Shown here piece after piece: positions 35,079 to 44,664 of a DNA stretch of 64,000 nt (its first letter is position 1; every line of letters starts with the position of its first letter). The DNA is from Actinomycetota bacterium (lineage in GTDB: Bacteria > Actinomycetota > Actinomycetes > S36-B12 > UBA5976): NCBI GenBank assembly GCA_009698575.1, contig WLPX01000007.1, forward strand, positions 1-64,000, given 5' to 3'. The notes beneath the pieces were generated by a model. It ran no database searches. It saw nothing but the letters and a program-made list of their open reading frames with translations, and was not told where the DNA came from. A program made the position numbers and the translations under genes.

Positions 35079-36518
35079 ATGACTTCCCTGAACTTAGATG
35101 ATCTAAACCGCAACAGTGATTGGTCGCACGTGAGAGTATGCGTGGTCGGGCTTGGTGTTGCAGGATTCGCTGCCGCCGATGCCTTGGTCAACCTTGGATC
35201 CGAAGTAATTGTGATCGATGCAGCAACGGGCGAGCGCCAAAAAGAACGAGCGACAATATTAGAAATCCTTGGAGCAGATGTTCGTCTTGGTGATGACAGC
35301 AAATTGCCAGAGGGTATCGACTTATTAGTTCTTTCTCCTGGCGTATCACCCCTGGCACCGATTGTGGTTGCCGCACAGAAAATAGACCTGCCGATTTGGG
35401 GTGAGCTTGAGTTAGCTTGGCGCTTGCGTGATCCGAAACATCCCGCACCTTGGCTATTGGTTACTGGAACCAACGGGAAAACGACAACGACTTTAATGTT
35501 GGAATCAATCTTGCTTGCAGCTGGTAAACGAACTCTGGCGGCCGGAAATATTGGCCGCTCACTCGTAGAGGTTGTCATGGATCCAACACCATGGGATGTA
35601 TTGGCAATTGAAGTAGGGGCACCGCAACTGCCATTCGTTCACACTATTTCGCCACAAGCTGCAGTTTGTTTAAACCTGGCTGAGGATCATATTGACTTAT
35701 TTGGCACCTTTGCGGCTTACCGTGATGCAAAGGCCAGGGTTTATGAACGTTGCCAGGTAGCTGCAATCTTTAACGTCGCGGACGCTGAAACGATTCGCAT
35801 GGTTGAACAAGCAGAAGTTGTAGACGGTTGCCGAGCAATTGGATTTACGGCTGGGATCCCTGACATTTCTATGGTTGGGGTTGTTGAAGAATTTTTGGTT
35901 GATCGCGCTTTCTTAGAAAATCGTCGCGAAGCGGCTTTAGAACTTGCCGAAATTACAGATTTAGCAATCCCGGCAGCTCACAACATTACTAACGCATTGG
36001 CTGCTTGTGCGCTTGCCCGTGCACACGGTGTTGAAGCTCGGGCTATTCGAGACGGACTTCGTGCTTGGCAACCCGCACCGCACCGGATTGCACACGTTGG
36101 TCAAGTAGCAGGTGTTGATTATATAGATGACTCCAAAGCCACAAATACTCATGCTGCAGCCACTTCGTTGGCTTCCTACAACTCGGTTGTCTGGATCGCA
36201 GGAGGCATGGCAAAGGGACAGGATTTCGATCAACTAGTTCTTGACAATGCCCATCGAATGCGCGCCGTAGTTCTATTGGGCGTAGACCAAGAACTGATTG
36301 CAGCAGCCCTAGAGCGACACGCACCGAATGTCCCAATTCATCGTGTAACTACAAAGGAAACTAATGCAATGGAGATAGTTGTTAGCAAGGCTGCGAGCCT
36401 GGCACTTGCTGGTGACACCGTACTTTTAGCACCAGGCTGCGCATCTTGGGATATGTTCCGAGATTACTCAGCTCGCGGTGAGGCATTCGCCGATGCTGTG
36501 GCAGGACTTAACAAATGA
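35079..36518 (+). CDS. murD: UDP-MurNAc-L-alanine:D-glutamate ligase MurD
   Basis: A 479-residue Mur ligase adding D-glutamate. It has an N-terminal Rossmann domain (VCVVGLGVAGFAAAD), ATP loop TGTNGKTTTT (about 129-138), and a C-terminal domain with DSKATNTHAA and IAGGMAKGQDF. The start is the ATG at 35079, 5 bases after mraY; an upstream in-frame start lies within mraY. It overlaps ftsW by 4 bases. Confidence 0.95.
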   Translation: MTSLNLDDLNRNSDWSHVRVCVVGLGVAGFAAADALVNLGSEVIVIDAATGERQKERATILEILGADVRLGDDSKLPEGIDLLVLSPGVSPLAPIVVAAQKIDLPIWGELELAWRLRDPKHPAPWLLVTGTNGKTTTTLMLESILLAAGKRTLAAGNIGRSLVEVVMDPTPWDVLAIEVGAPQLPFVHTISPQAAVCLNLAEDHIDLFGTFAAYRDAKARVYERCQVAAIFNVADAETIRMVEQAEVVDGCRAIGFTAGIPDISMVGVVEEFLVDRAFLENRREAALELAEITDLAIPAAHNITNALAACALARAHGVEARAIRDGLRAWQPAPHRIAHVGQVAGVDYIDDSKATNTHAAATSLASYNSVVWIAGGMAKGQDFDQLVLDNAHRMRAVVLLGVDQELIAAALERHAPNVPIHRVTTKETNAMEIVVSKAASLALAGDTVLLAPGCASWDMFRDYSARGEAFADAVAGLNK

Positions 36519-37684
36519 CTACAACTCGACCCGTAAAGCGAAATAGCCCCGACGGCGGTCTATATGCTCGGCTAGAACATCCGATGCTGCATTATCAAGT
36601 TTTGCTTGGTGCAACTGGATTCTTACTTGCCCTAGGACTCGTTATGGTTGCCTCCGCCTCAAGTGTTTTTTCGTATCAACAAAACAACGGGAATTCGTGG
36701 GCATTGGCAACTCGGCAGTTAATTTTTGCCATCATTGGCGTGATCTTAATGATGGCAGTTTCCAAAATGCATGTAGATGCAATTCGTCGTTGGTCGACAT
36801 TGTTCATGCTTGTTGTAGGCGCGTTACTCGTTGCTGTCTTGGTAATTGGAACTGCAGTTCACGGTCAAAAGAACTGGATTGAATTTGGCGGCCCATTTCG
36901 AATTCAACCATCTGAGTTTGCCAAGTTAGCCATAGTCATGTGGGGCGCAGACATCTTGGACCGAAAATATCATTTGCTTGAGCAGCGGGATCACTTATTA
37001 ATACCTGTGTTGCCAGTCTCGGGGGCAGTTTTGGTCTTAGTTGTTTTGCAGGGTGACGTGGGAACTGCCATGATTTTGACGCCAATTATGGCTTCACTAC
37101 TTTACTTTGTTGGGGCACCGCGAAAGTGGTTCATGGTTTTGGGAGCGGCTGGTTTATCTGCAATCGCTGCCTTGTCAATCGCAGCGCCATATCGAATGGC
37201 GCGCTTTACTTCCTGGTTAGATCCACAAGCTGATGCGCAAGGCACTGGCTTCCAAGTCATTCACGGACAACAAGCTCTCGGCTCAGGTGGCTGGTGGGGA
37301 GTTGGCTTAGGGGGTTCACGAGAGAAGTGGGGTACGTTGCCGGAGGCACACACTGACTTTATTTATGCAGTACTCGGCGAAGAACTCGGCATCATAGGAA
37401 CCATCCTGGTTTTGTTTTTGTTTTGTGCAATCGCAATAGTGGGCTTGCGGATTGCGCGCGGTACTGATGAGGCGTTTATTCAAATAGCTTCACTAGGCAT
37501 TGTTACCTGGATTATTACGCAGGCATTGGTGAATATCGGTGCCGTACTTGGTATTTTGCCAATTACTGGTGTGCCACTTCCACTGGTTAGTTATGGCGGG
37601 TCATCTCTGGTACCAACGCTGTTAGCTATGGGAATCCTGATGGCCTTTGCCAAGCATGAGGCCTACATGCAGGAACAGCGCTAG
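36515..37684 (+). CDS. ftsW: Peptidoglycan glycosyltransferase FtsW
   Basis: A 389-residue SEDS-family membrane protein with about ten helices that polymerises lipid II at the septum with FtsI. Motifs include KNWIEFGGPFRIQPSEFAK (about 123-141), QGDVGTAM and the terminal PLPLVSYGGSSL. It is coupled to murD (ATGA), and murG begins immediately after. Confidence 0.95.
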   Translation: MTTTRPVKRNSPDGGLYARLEHPMLHYQVLLGATGFLLALGLVMVASASSVFSYQQNNGNSWALATRQLIFAIIGVILMMAVSKMHVDAIRRWSTLFMLVVGALLVAVLVIGTAVHGQKNWIEFGGPFRIQPSEFAKLAIVMWGADILDRKYHLLEQRDHLLIPVLPVSGAVLVLVVLQGDVGTAMILTPIMASLLYFVGAPRKWFMVLGAAGLSAIAALSIAAPYRMARFTSWLDPQADAQGTGFQVIHGQQALGSGGWWGVGLGGSREKWGTLPEAHTDFIYAVLGEELGIIGTILVLFLFCAIAIVGLRIARGTDEAFIQIASLGIVTWIITQALVNIGAVLGILPITGVPLPLVSYGGSSLVPTLLAMGILMAFAKHEAYMQEQR

Positions 37685-37685
37685 C

Positions 37686-38759
37686 GTGAACGTAGTCCTC
37701 GCAGGTGGTGGCACTGCGGGCCACATTGAACCTGCTCTCAACCTCGCCGATCAACTTAAGCTAATTGATCCTAAAATTAACATCACAGTTCTGGGCACTT
37801 CGCGCGGGCTAGAAGTTGATCTCGTTCCAGCTCGGGGATATCGACTCGAGCTAATCCCTGCAGTGCCGCTTCCGCGAAAGTTGAGTGGCGATTTAGTTAC
37901 GTTACCCACTCGATTGCGTTCAGCTATTAAACAGACGCGCGATTTATTGCACGAATTGGAAGCCGATGTTGTTGTTGGTTTCGGTGGCTATGTTTCAATC
38001 CCGGCCTATTTAGCGGCAAGGGGCGAATTCCCAATTGTGGTGCATGAGGCAAATGCTAGAGCGGGATTAGCAAATCGTGTGGGGGCCCGTTTTGCTGATG
38101 CAGTCGCGGAAACGTTTACAGGAAGCTTACCGCGCGCAGAGCTAATTGGCATTCCACTTCGCAAATCTATAGAAACCTTAAATCGACGCGAATTGCGTAA
38201 TTCAGCTCGAGAAAAATTTGGAATTTCAGACTCAACAAAATGTATTTTAGTTTTCGGCGGATCGCAAGGTGCCGTAAAAATCAATAACGTAATTAGTGAC
38301 TGTGTCTCGCAAGGCGTGTTTGCAGATGTGGCTATATTGCATTCAGTTGGTCTAAAAAATGAATTCTCAGCCCCAGAATCAAATACCTACCGACCTCTTA
38401 ATTACATTGATCGCATGGATCTTGCGTACAGCGCTGCCGATTTTGTTATTTCACGTGCCGGTGCAATGACGGTTGCAGAGTTAGCTGCTGTTGGGTTGCC
38501 AGCTTGCTTTGTCCCACTGCCAATTGGCAATGGCGAACAGAGCTTAAATGCCGGCCCAGTAGTTACTGCTGGTGGTGCGATGCTGGTTCCTGACTTGGAA
38601 TTTTCGGTTGAGTATGTCCGAGACCAAATCATGCCTGTTTTGCTTGATGACAGGCGCCTGCAAACAATGTCCACAGCCATTGCCACATTGGGTCACCGAA
38701 ATTCCGCATCTGCACTTGCAGACTTAGTAATGTCAGTAGCGCGAAAGGGCAAGAAATGA
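37686..38759 (+). CDS. murG: UDP-GlcNAc:lipid I GlcNAc transferase MurG
   Basis: A 357-residue GT-B glycosyltransferase that converts lipid I to lipid II on the inner face of the membrane. The N-terminal GGGTAGHIEPAL loop, GFGGYVSIPAYLAA and the C-terminal SRAGAMTVAEL sugar-nucleotide site are present. The GTG at 37686, one base after the ftsW stop, places the glycine loop near the N-terminus as usual. It overlaps murC by 4 bases. Confidence 0.95.
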   Translation: MNVVLAGGGTAGHIEPALNLADQLKLIDPKINITVLGTSRGLEVDLVPARGYRLELIPAVPLPRKLSGDLVTLPTRLRSAIKQTRDLLHELEADVVVGFGGYVSIPAYLAARGEFPIVVHEANARAGLANRVGARFADAVAETFTGSLPRAELIGIPLRKSIETLNRRELRNSAREKFGISDSTKCILVFGGSQGAVKINNVISDCVSQGVFADVAILHSVGLKNEFSAPESNTYRPLNYIDRMDLAYSAADFVISRAGAMTVAELAAVGLPACFVPLPIGNGEQSLNAGPVVTAGGAMLVPDLEFSVEYVRDQIMPVLLDDRRLQTMSTAIATLGHRNSASALADLVMSVARKGKK

Positions 38760-40153
38760 CATTTCTAACGGGACGCGTACACATAGTTGGTATTGGTGGC
38801 GCTGGGATGAGTGGTATCGCTCGAGTACTTCTTGCTCGCGGTATTGCTGTTTCGGGTAGCGACGCTAAAGATTCCCGCCGACTGCAAGCGTTAAAGCCTT
38901 TGGGCGCAACCGTGTTCGTAGGTCATGATGCTGTGCAATTGGACATAGCCGGGGCAAAACCATCCTGCGTTGTTGTTTCAACCGCCATCAGTGCGGATAA
39001 CCCGGAAGTGGTATCAGCTACTGAATTAGGAATCCCAGTAATTAATAGGGCAACTGCGTTAGCTGAATTGCTAATTGATTCCAGCACGATCTCAGTCGCT
39101 GGTACTCACGGAAAAACTACAACAACATCTATGGTTACAGTAATTTTGCAAAACGCTGGCAAAGATCCATCTTTTGTTATCGGATCCGAGATGAATGAAT
39201 CCGGAAGTAATGCGCACCAAGGTTCTGGTGAATTATTTGTCGTTGAAGCCGATGAAAGTGACGGCACATTCTTGGTGCTTCCTACGACAGTAGGCATAGT
39301 CACCAATGTTGAACCAGACCACCTGAATTATTGGGGAACCTACGAGGCAGTAGAGCAAGCATTTGTAGATTTCATAGTTGGCACCAAAAATCATAATGGC
39401 TGTGCAATTGTGTGCGGCGATGATTCCGGAGCTAAGACCGCAACAGCTAGAGCACGTAAACTAGGCGCCAAAGTAATTACATACGGTCAGAATCCGGACA
39501 ATGAAGCGATTTTAACTTTACTTCCATCTGCCACTGTTGGCTCTAAATTTACAATTACTTATCAAGGTCAGACGCATGGTCCAATTGAGCTACAGGTCCC
39601 AGGCGCACACAATGCATTGAACGCTACGGCCGCATTTGTCGCCACTTTAGAAAAAGGCTGCACCTCGCAAGAAGGCATAGCTGGACTTCAAAGTTTCACT
39701 GGAACGCATCGCAGATTTGAATTTCGCGGTGAAGTTTCTGGAGTTAGAGTTTTCGATGACTACGCACACCACCCAACCGAAATTGATGCAGTTTTGCGTG
39801 CTGCTCGGACAGTTGTTGGGAGCGGGCGAGTATTGGCTGCATTCCAAGCGCACCACTATTACCGAACTGCCTTGTTCTCTAAAGAATTTGGTCAAGCCTT
39901 AGGTCTAGCTGATTTCGTGGTTGTCCTTGAAGTATTTGCACCTGGTGAGACGCCAATCCCTGGTGCCTCGGGTAGCACTATGGCCAAGAATGTTCCACTG
40001 CCTTCCGACCAAGTTGTTTTTGAACCTTCATGGTCGTTGGTTGCAGCTCACCTTGTTAACCATGCCCAACCAGGTGACATAATCATGACTTTGGGCGCTG
40101 GTGACATAGGAATGATGTGTTCCGAAATTTTGACATTGCTAGAAGCTAAGTAA
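38756..40153 (+). CDS. murC: UDP-MurNAc:L-alanine ligase MurC
   Basis: A 465-residue Mur ligase that starts the peptide stem by adding L-alanine. It has N-terminal GIGGAGMSGIARVL, ATP loop GTHGKTTTTSM (about 117-127), EADESDGTF and DDYAHHPTEI. Its start overlaps murG and its stop overlaps ftsQ (TAATG). Confidence 0.95.
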   Translation: MTFLTGRVHIVGIGGAGMSGIARVLLARGIAVSGSDAKDSRRLQALKPLGATVFVGHDAVQLDIAGAKPSCVVVSTAISADNPEVVSATELGIPVINRATALAELLIDSSTISVAGTHGKTTTTSMVTVILQNAGKDPSFVIGSEMNESGSNAHQGSGELFVVEADESDGTFLVLPTTVGIVTNVEPDHLNYWGTYEAVEQAFVDFIVGTKNHNGCAIVCGDDSGAKTATARARKLGAKVITYGQNPDNEAILTLLPSATVGSKFTITYQGQTHGPIELQVPGAHNALNATAAFVATLEKGCTSQEGIAGLQSFTGTHRRFEFRGEVSGVRVFDDYAHHPTEIDAVLRAARTVVGSGRVLAAFQAHHYYRTALFSKEFGQALGLADFVVVLEVFAPGETPIPGASGSTMAKNVPLPSDQVVFEPSWSLVAAHLVNHAQPGDIIMTLGAGDIGMMCSEILTLLEAK

Positions 40154-40842
40154 TGTCGCAAACTGTTCGTCCAGCCACTCCAAAAAAAGTTCGCAAATCA
40201 AAAATGCCGTGGATAATTTGGCTACTAGTTGTGATCGTTGTCGCAACCTGGTGGAGTTTGTATCAGTCAAAATGGTTCATTGCTCAAGAAGTTAAAATAA
40301 GTGGAAATTCCAGACTCACAGTTGAGCAAATTGCTGCTGCTGCAGCAATTCCCATCGGTAATTCATTAATGTCGATAAACACAGGCACTGTAACTAGTCA
40401 AATAGTGGCGCTGCCGGAAATTAAGTCTGCAACTGTCGAGCGTGGCTGGCCACATTCAATTCTCATCACGATTACGGAACGAACTCCAATTGCAGTTGCA
40501 GCGACTGCTGAGGGATACAACTTAATTGATTCAGATGGGATGAACGCGGGCGTGGTCGCCGCTCCACCACCCGGGTTGCTGATCATTTCTGCACAGCCCG
40601 ATAGTCCGGCTATGACAAGTGCCATTCAAGCCTTGGCTGCAATTCCAGCTAATTGGAAACTAATTGGACTCCGTGCGGTCACACAAGACAGCGTCATAGC
40701 GACGTTAGAAGGCGGAGTGGTGATCACTTTTGGTTCCGGGGAGCGCGCGTCAGACAAAGTAGATGTAGCTCAGGCACTGATGGAGAAGGGATACACCTTG
40801 ATCAATGTCAGTGCCCCTGACGCACCAACCGTGTTGCCTTAA
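40153..40842 (+). CDS. ftsQ: Cell-division protein FtsQ/DivIB
   Basis: A 229-residue bitopic protein with a short basic cytoplasmic segment, one membrane helix (about 17-36) and an extracytoplasmic POTRA domain (WFIAQEVKISGNSRLTVEQI) followed by the FtsQ beta domain. It links FtsL and other divisome proteins. It is the last gene before the 158-base ftsZ leader. Confidence 0.9.
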   Translation: MSQTVRPATPKKVRKSKMPWIIWLLVVIVVATWWSLYQSKWFIAQEVKISGNSRLTVEQIAAAAAIPIGNSLMSINTGTVTSQIVALPEIKSATVERGWPHSILITITERTPIAVAATAEGYNLIDSDGMNAGVVAAPPPGLLIISAQPDSPAMTSAIQALAAIPANWKLIGLRAVTQDSVIATLEGGVVITFGSGERASDKVDVAQALMEKGYTLINVSAPDAPTVLP

Positions 40843-40913
40843 CAAATTTAGACACGCCCGATGTCAATCACGCTAAATTACCTAGCCAACGCGTAACTTG
40901 TATCTGCCCTAGG

Positions 40914-40949
40914 TTGACATAACTTTAAGGCTCTAGATGAGGTTTAGAG
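40914..40949 (+). promoter_or_regulatory. Probable ftsZ promoter region
   Basis: The 158-base ftsQ-ftsZ gap contains TTGACA (40914-40919) and the upstream pair TTGTAT (40898-40903) with TAACTT (40920-40925). An inverted repeat CTCTA/TAGAG (40931-40935 with 40945-40949) follows. A separate promoter before ftsZ is usual in actinobacteria. Which element is used cannot be decided from sequence. Confidence 0.45.
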
Positions 40950-41000
40950 TTTGTCACTTTCGGAATTTTATTTACAAGATTGTCGAGGAAGGCAAACATC

Positions 41001-42227
41001 ATGGCCGCACCACAGAATTACTTAGCTGTTATTAAAGTTGTTGGTATCGGCGGCGGTGGCGTGAACGCGATTAATCGCATGATTGAAGCGGGCCTAAAGG
41101 GTGTTGAGTTTGTTGCAATAAATACCGATGCGCAGGCCTTGCTCATGAGTGATGCCGATGTAAAGCTAGATATTGGCCGCGACCGTACCCGTGGTTTGGG
41201 CGCTGGCGCTGACCCCGAAGTAGGTCGCCAGGCGGCCGAAGATCATCGCGAAGAAATCGAAGAAGTATTACGCGGCGCAGACATGGTTTTTGTTACAGCT
41301 GGCGAAGGTGGTGGCACTGGTACCGGTGGCGCACCGATAGTTGCCAAGATCGCTCGCGACATGGGCGCGCTAACAATTGGTGTGGTTACCAGACCATTTA
41401 GTTTCGAAGGTAAGCGTCGCTCGTCCCAAGCAGATGAAGGTGTGGATTCCTTGCGCACCGAAGTAGACACCTTGATTGTGATTCCGAACGATCGCTTACT
41501 TGAACTTGCCGATAATGGCATCAGCGTTATTGACGCCTTCCGCCACGCAGATTCCGTTTTGCTGCAGGGCGTCAGTGGTATCACTGACTTGATCACTACA
41601 CCAGGTTTGATCAACCTTGACTATGCAGATGTACGCAGCGTCATGAAGGATGCTGGTAGCGCATTGATGGGTATTGGTTCCGCTCGCGGCGCTGATCGTG
41701 CCATTGAAGCTGCCCGCCAGGCAATCTCCAGCCCATTGCTAGAAGCAAGCATCGAAGGTGCTCGCGGAGTTCTTATGTCGATTGCAGGCGGCAGCGACCT
41801 TGGCTTATTTGAAATCAACGAAGCCGCTCGCATGGTGCAAAGCGCAGTTCATCCAGATGCAAACATTATTTTTGGTGCGGTAATCGATGACACCCAAGGC
41901 GATCAAGTAAAAGTTACAGTTATTGCGGCCGGATTTGATGGGGGCGCACCACCTTCGAATCGCTCAACTTCGCCTATGTCAAAGAAAGTTTTGGACGAGA
42001 CGCCACTGGCTGCAGCTGTTGCAGTTGACTTAGCAGCTGACGGGCAGACACCTTCAATTCCAGTTACTCCAGACTCATTCTCAGATGGTGCCTTCAACTC
42101 CACGCATATTTCTGATGAGGACGATAACTTCGACAATTTATTTGGCGACGCGCCAGAAGCCAACGACCCTGTTGGCCAAGACGGCGATGACGACGGCGAC
42201 CTCGACGTACCTGACTTTCTTCGTTAA
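41001..42227 (+). CDS. ftsZ: Cell-division GTPase FtsZ
   Basis: A 408-residue tubulin-like GTPase forming the Z ring. The tubulin signature GGGTGTG lies at residues 103-109, and the C-terminus ends in the conserved tail DLDVPDFLR after an acidic, disordered linker. The ATG at 41001 is preceded by GAGGAAGG; an in-frame TTG at 40980 would put that site inside the gene and is rejected. Confidence 0.97.
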   Translation: MAAPQNYLAVIKVVGIGGGGVNAINRMIEAGLKGVEFVAINTDAQALLMSDADVKLDIGRDRTRGLGAGADPEVGRQAAEDHREEIEEVLRGADMVFVTAGEGGGTGTGGAPIVAKIARDMGALTIGVVTRPFSFEGKRRSSQADEGVDSLRTEVDTLIVIPNDRLLELADNGISVIDAFRHADSVLLQGVSGITDLITTPGLINLDYADVRSVMKDAGSALMGIGSARGADRAIEAARQAISSPLLEASIEGARGVLMSIAGGSDLGLFEINEAARMVQSAVHPDANIIFGAVIDDTQGDQVKVTVIAAGFDGGAPPSNRSTSPMSKKVLDETPLAAAVAVDLAADGQTPSIPVTPDSFSDGAFNSTHISDEDDNFDNLFGDAPEANDPVGQDGDDDGDLDVPDFLR

Positions 42228-42229
42228 TC

Positions 42230-42949
42230 ATGTCTACGCAGGTCTTTGACCGCGTTTACGTCTCTGACATCGAGATCGTTGCACTAACACGACATGGTGG
42301 CCACAGCATGGCGCCGTACGATTCGCTTAACTTAGCTAACTATGTGGGCGATGACGCTGTATCAGTTGCTGCTAATCAAGCTAATGTCGCTGCGCTTGTT
42401 GGTGCGAGCGGTATCGCTGTAATGAATTCTGATCACGGTCGCACGGTTCACGTTGTTGACACCTATGGGACGGCAGCTAGCGGGGATGGGTTAGTAACCA
42501 GAACCACGGATTTAGCGCTGCTTGCACTGGCTGCGGATTGTGTGCCGTTTGCCCTAGCTGACCCAATCAATCGAGTAATCGCTGTCGGTCATGCCGGCTG
42601 GCGAGGAGTGTTAGCGAATGTCATGGAAGCAACTATCCAGACTTTTGTTTCCGAAGGCGGGCAGCTAGAGCACACCCAAGCTGTAATCGGTCCAGCAATT
42701 TGCGCCCGATGTTATGAAGTTCCCGCCGAGCGAGTTGACATGTTTCGCCAGAATCAGACTGCGGCAGTGTCTGATCTAACGCACTTGAACCTGACAGCTG
42801 GAGTGCATTCGGAATTAAATCGAGCCGTGAGTCAAGTACATGTATTTGCTGGCTGCACCCAAGAAGATTCAAATCTATTTTCTTATCGACGCTCGGCTGG
42901 TTCACCAACAGGTCGTGGCGGTCTCGTTATTACATTGCCAAGTTCCTAG
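42230..42949 (+). CDS. pgeF: Purine nucleoside phosphorylase/laccase-domain protein (PgeF/YlmD family)
   Basis: A 239-residue protein of the former multicopper-oxidase DUF152 family. Family metal-site residues are visible in LAADCVPF, GHAGWRG and ICARCYEV. Members have purine-nucleoside phosphorylase/deaminase activity, and one group is linked to peptidoglycan editing. It lies 2 bases after ftsZ, its normal actinobacterial neighbour. Confidence 0.88.
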   Translation: MSTQVFDRVYVSDIEIVALTRHGGHSMAPYDSLNLANYVGDDAVSVAANQANVAALVGASGIAVMNSDHGRTVHVVDTYGTAASGDGLVTRTTDLALLALAADCVPFALADPINRVIAVGHAGWRGVLANVMEATIQTFVSEGGQLEHTQAVIGPAICARCYEVPAERVDMFRQNQTAAVSDLTHLNLTAGVHSELNRAVSQVHVFAGCTQEDSNLFSYRRSAGSPTGRGGLVITLPSS

Positions 42950-42959
42950 AGTTGTACCT

Positions 42960-43676
42960 ATGGATCGCAAACTAGAGCTGCAAAGTAATTTGCATGATGT
43001 GCAAACTGAGATCCGACAGGCTTGCGAAGCTGCCGATCGCGATTATTCTGAGGTGACATTAATTGCCGTGACTAAGACTTGGCCAACATCCGACGTTAAC
43101 TTGCTGGCTCAACTTGGTATTACCGATGTTGGCGAGAACCGTGACCAAGAGGCTAAGTCAAAACACGATGAGGTCTTGGCCGAGAACCTAACTTGGCATG
43201 CAATTGGACAACTTCAAACCAATAAAGCAAAAAGCGTTGCGAATTGGGCCGATGTAGTTCATAGCGTAGATCGGCCAGAACTTGTTTCAGCACTAGCCAA
43301 AGCAGTTGAGAACCGAACTCCAAAAAATGATTGCGTAAATGAGCTCGGTGTATTAATTCAAATTGAATTAGATCCAAATCCAAAGGACAGCAGAGGCGGA
43401 GTATTACCGGACCAGGCTGTGAAATTAGCAGAGTTGGTAAGTATCACTCCTGGCCTTCGCTTAAAGGGCGTGATGGGAGTAGCTCCGTTGGGTGGAAATG
43501 ATGACGAGGCTTTTGCGCTACTTCAGCAGATTGCAATACCGATTCGACAAATTGATCCTGGCGCATCCTGGATCTCCGCTGGGATGAGTGCGGACTTTGC
43601 GACGGCTCTTAAATATGGCGCGACACACCTGCGAATTGGGTCCTCTATCCTCGGAAAACGTGCATTTAAAGGGTAA
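42960..43676 (+). CDS. PLP-homeostasis protein YggS
   Basis: A 238-residue alanine-racemase-fold PLP-binding protein. The PLP lysine lies in IAVTKTWP, with VGENRDQEA and WHAIGQLQTNKAKSV following. It keeps free pyridoxal phosphate and amino-acid pools balanced. The ATG at 42960 is used; a longer reading would overlap pgeF by 110 bases. No strong ribosome site is seen. It is the usual gene between ftsZ and sepF. Confidence 0.9.
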   Translation: MDRKLELQSNLHDVQTEIRQACEAADRDYSEVTLIAVTKTWPTSDVNLLAQLGITDVGENRDQEAKSKHDEVLAENLTWHAIGQLQTNKAKSVANWADVVHSVDRPELVSALAKAVENRTPKNDCVNELGVLIQIELDPNPKDSRGGVLPDQAVKLAELVSITPGLRLKGVMGVAPLGGNDDEAFALLQQIAIPIRQIDPGASWISAGMSADFATALKYGATHLRIGSSILGKRAFKG

Positions 43677-43708
43677 GTTCGTAAGTAATTACCCTGCAAG
43701 GAGCGAAC

Positions 43709-44206
43709 ATGGCTAAGGCAATGCGCAAAATGGCTGAGTACCTCGGTCTAGTCGATGGTGGCGAATTCACAGATGAATTTGGCGAATACATTGATCCTGA
43801 ATATGCGAGCTATGAAGAGCAAACTCCGCTACGCCCGGTCACAGCAAATCAGTCTTATGATCGTGTTGCTGAGCAACCGCAGGCAACTTACGCAGCTCCA
43901 GTTCGCCACTCGGCACCAATTGGTGATGTGTACCGAATTACGACATTGCATCCAATCACTTACAACGATGCTCGCCGGATTGGTGAAGAATTTCGCGCTG
44001 GTACGCCAGTAATTATGAACTTAAGCGACATGGACGAAGCAGATGCGCGACGTATTGTTGATTTTTCTGCGGGCCTAGCATTTGGTTTGCACGGCAGTAT
44101 TGAGAAAGTAACGAAAGGTGTTTTCTTGCTTTCTCCAGCAAACGTTGACATCGGCGCAGCAGCTCGCGCGCAACTGCGCGAAGACCCGTTCTTCAATCAG
44201 AGTTAA
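43709..44206 (+). CDS. sepF: Cell-division protein SepF
   Basis: A 165-residue FtsZ membrane anchor. The N-terminal amphipathic segment (MAKAMRKMAEYLGLVD) should bind the membrane. An acidic linker and the C-terminal SepF domain (ARRIGEEFRAGTPVIMNLSDMDEADARRIVDFSAGL) follow. CAAGGAG precedes the ATG. Confidence 0.95.
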   Translation: MAKAMRKMAEYLGLVDGGEFTDEFGEYIDPEYASYEEQTPLRPVTANQSYDRVAEQPQATYAAPVRHSAPIGDVYRITTLHPITYNDARRIGEEFRAGTPVIMNLSDMDEADARRIVDFSAGLAFGLHGSIEKVTKGVFLLSPANVDIGAAARAQLREDPFFNQS

Positions 44207-44218
44207 ATTTTTACAACA

Positions 44219-44503
44219 GTGTCATCAGCCGCATCAGTAATTTCCTCATTATTAAATCTTTATGTCTTAATTTTGATAACCAGATTAGTTCTAGAGTATG
44301 TTTCTATTTTTGCCCGAGAGTGGCGCCCCCGCGGCCCAGTTTTATTGCTTTCCGAAACCGTATTTACTTTGACTGATCCACCGCTTAAGGCAATTAGGCG
44401 CGTAGTGCCAAATCTGCATATTGGTAGCGTTTCATTGGACCTTTCATTCATAATTCTGCTGTTTGCAATCACCTTCGTGCAAAGGATTTTGGCTTCGGCG
44501 TGA
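44219..44503 (+). CDS. YggT-family membrane protein
   Basis: A 94-residue protein with two hydrophobic helices (about 5-25 and 72-92) and the YggT core (LTDPPLKAIRRVVPNLHIG). It begins with GTG 12 bases after sepF. YggT proteins sit near sepF and divIVA; some influence osmotic tolerance and septum placement, but the mechanism is unknown. Confidence 0.88.
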   Translation: MSSAASVISSLLNLYVLILITRLVLEYVSIFAREWRPRGPVLLLSETVFTLTDPPLKAIRRVVPNLHIGSVSLDLSFIILLFAITFVQRILASA

Positions 44504-44569
44504 TTATGATCGACCTGAATTTTGGCCCCTGGTTGAGCGCCGAAAAAACCAATATCCATAAGGATGAGT

Positions 44570-44628
44570 TTCACAATCTGAAGATTTATCCCTACTCTAG
44601 AAGTTACGAGTTTGGGTAAACCCCCAAA
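44570..44628 (+). promoter_or_regulatory. wag31 promoter and start-proximal hairpin
   Basis: TTCACA (44570-44575) and TACTCT (44593-44598) have 17-bp spacing, giving a start near 44605. TTTGGG/CCCAAA (44611-44616 with 44623-44628) would form a hairpin close to the RNA 5' end. Promoter assignment is by inspection only. Confidence 0.5.
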
Positions 44629-44664
44629 AATCGCAAAATACTTGCAAGACGAAAGGTTGACATT

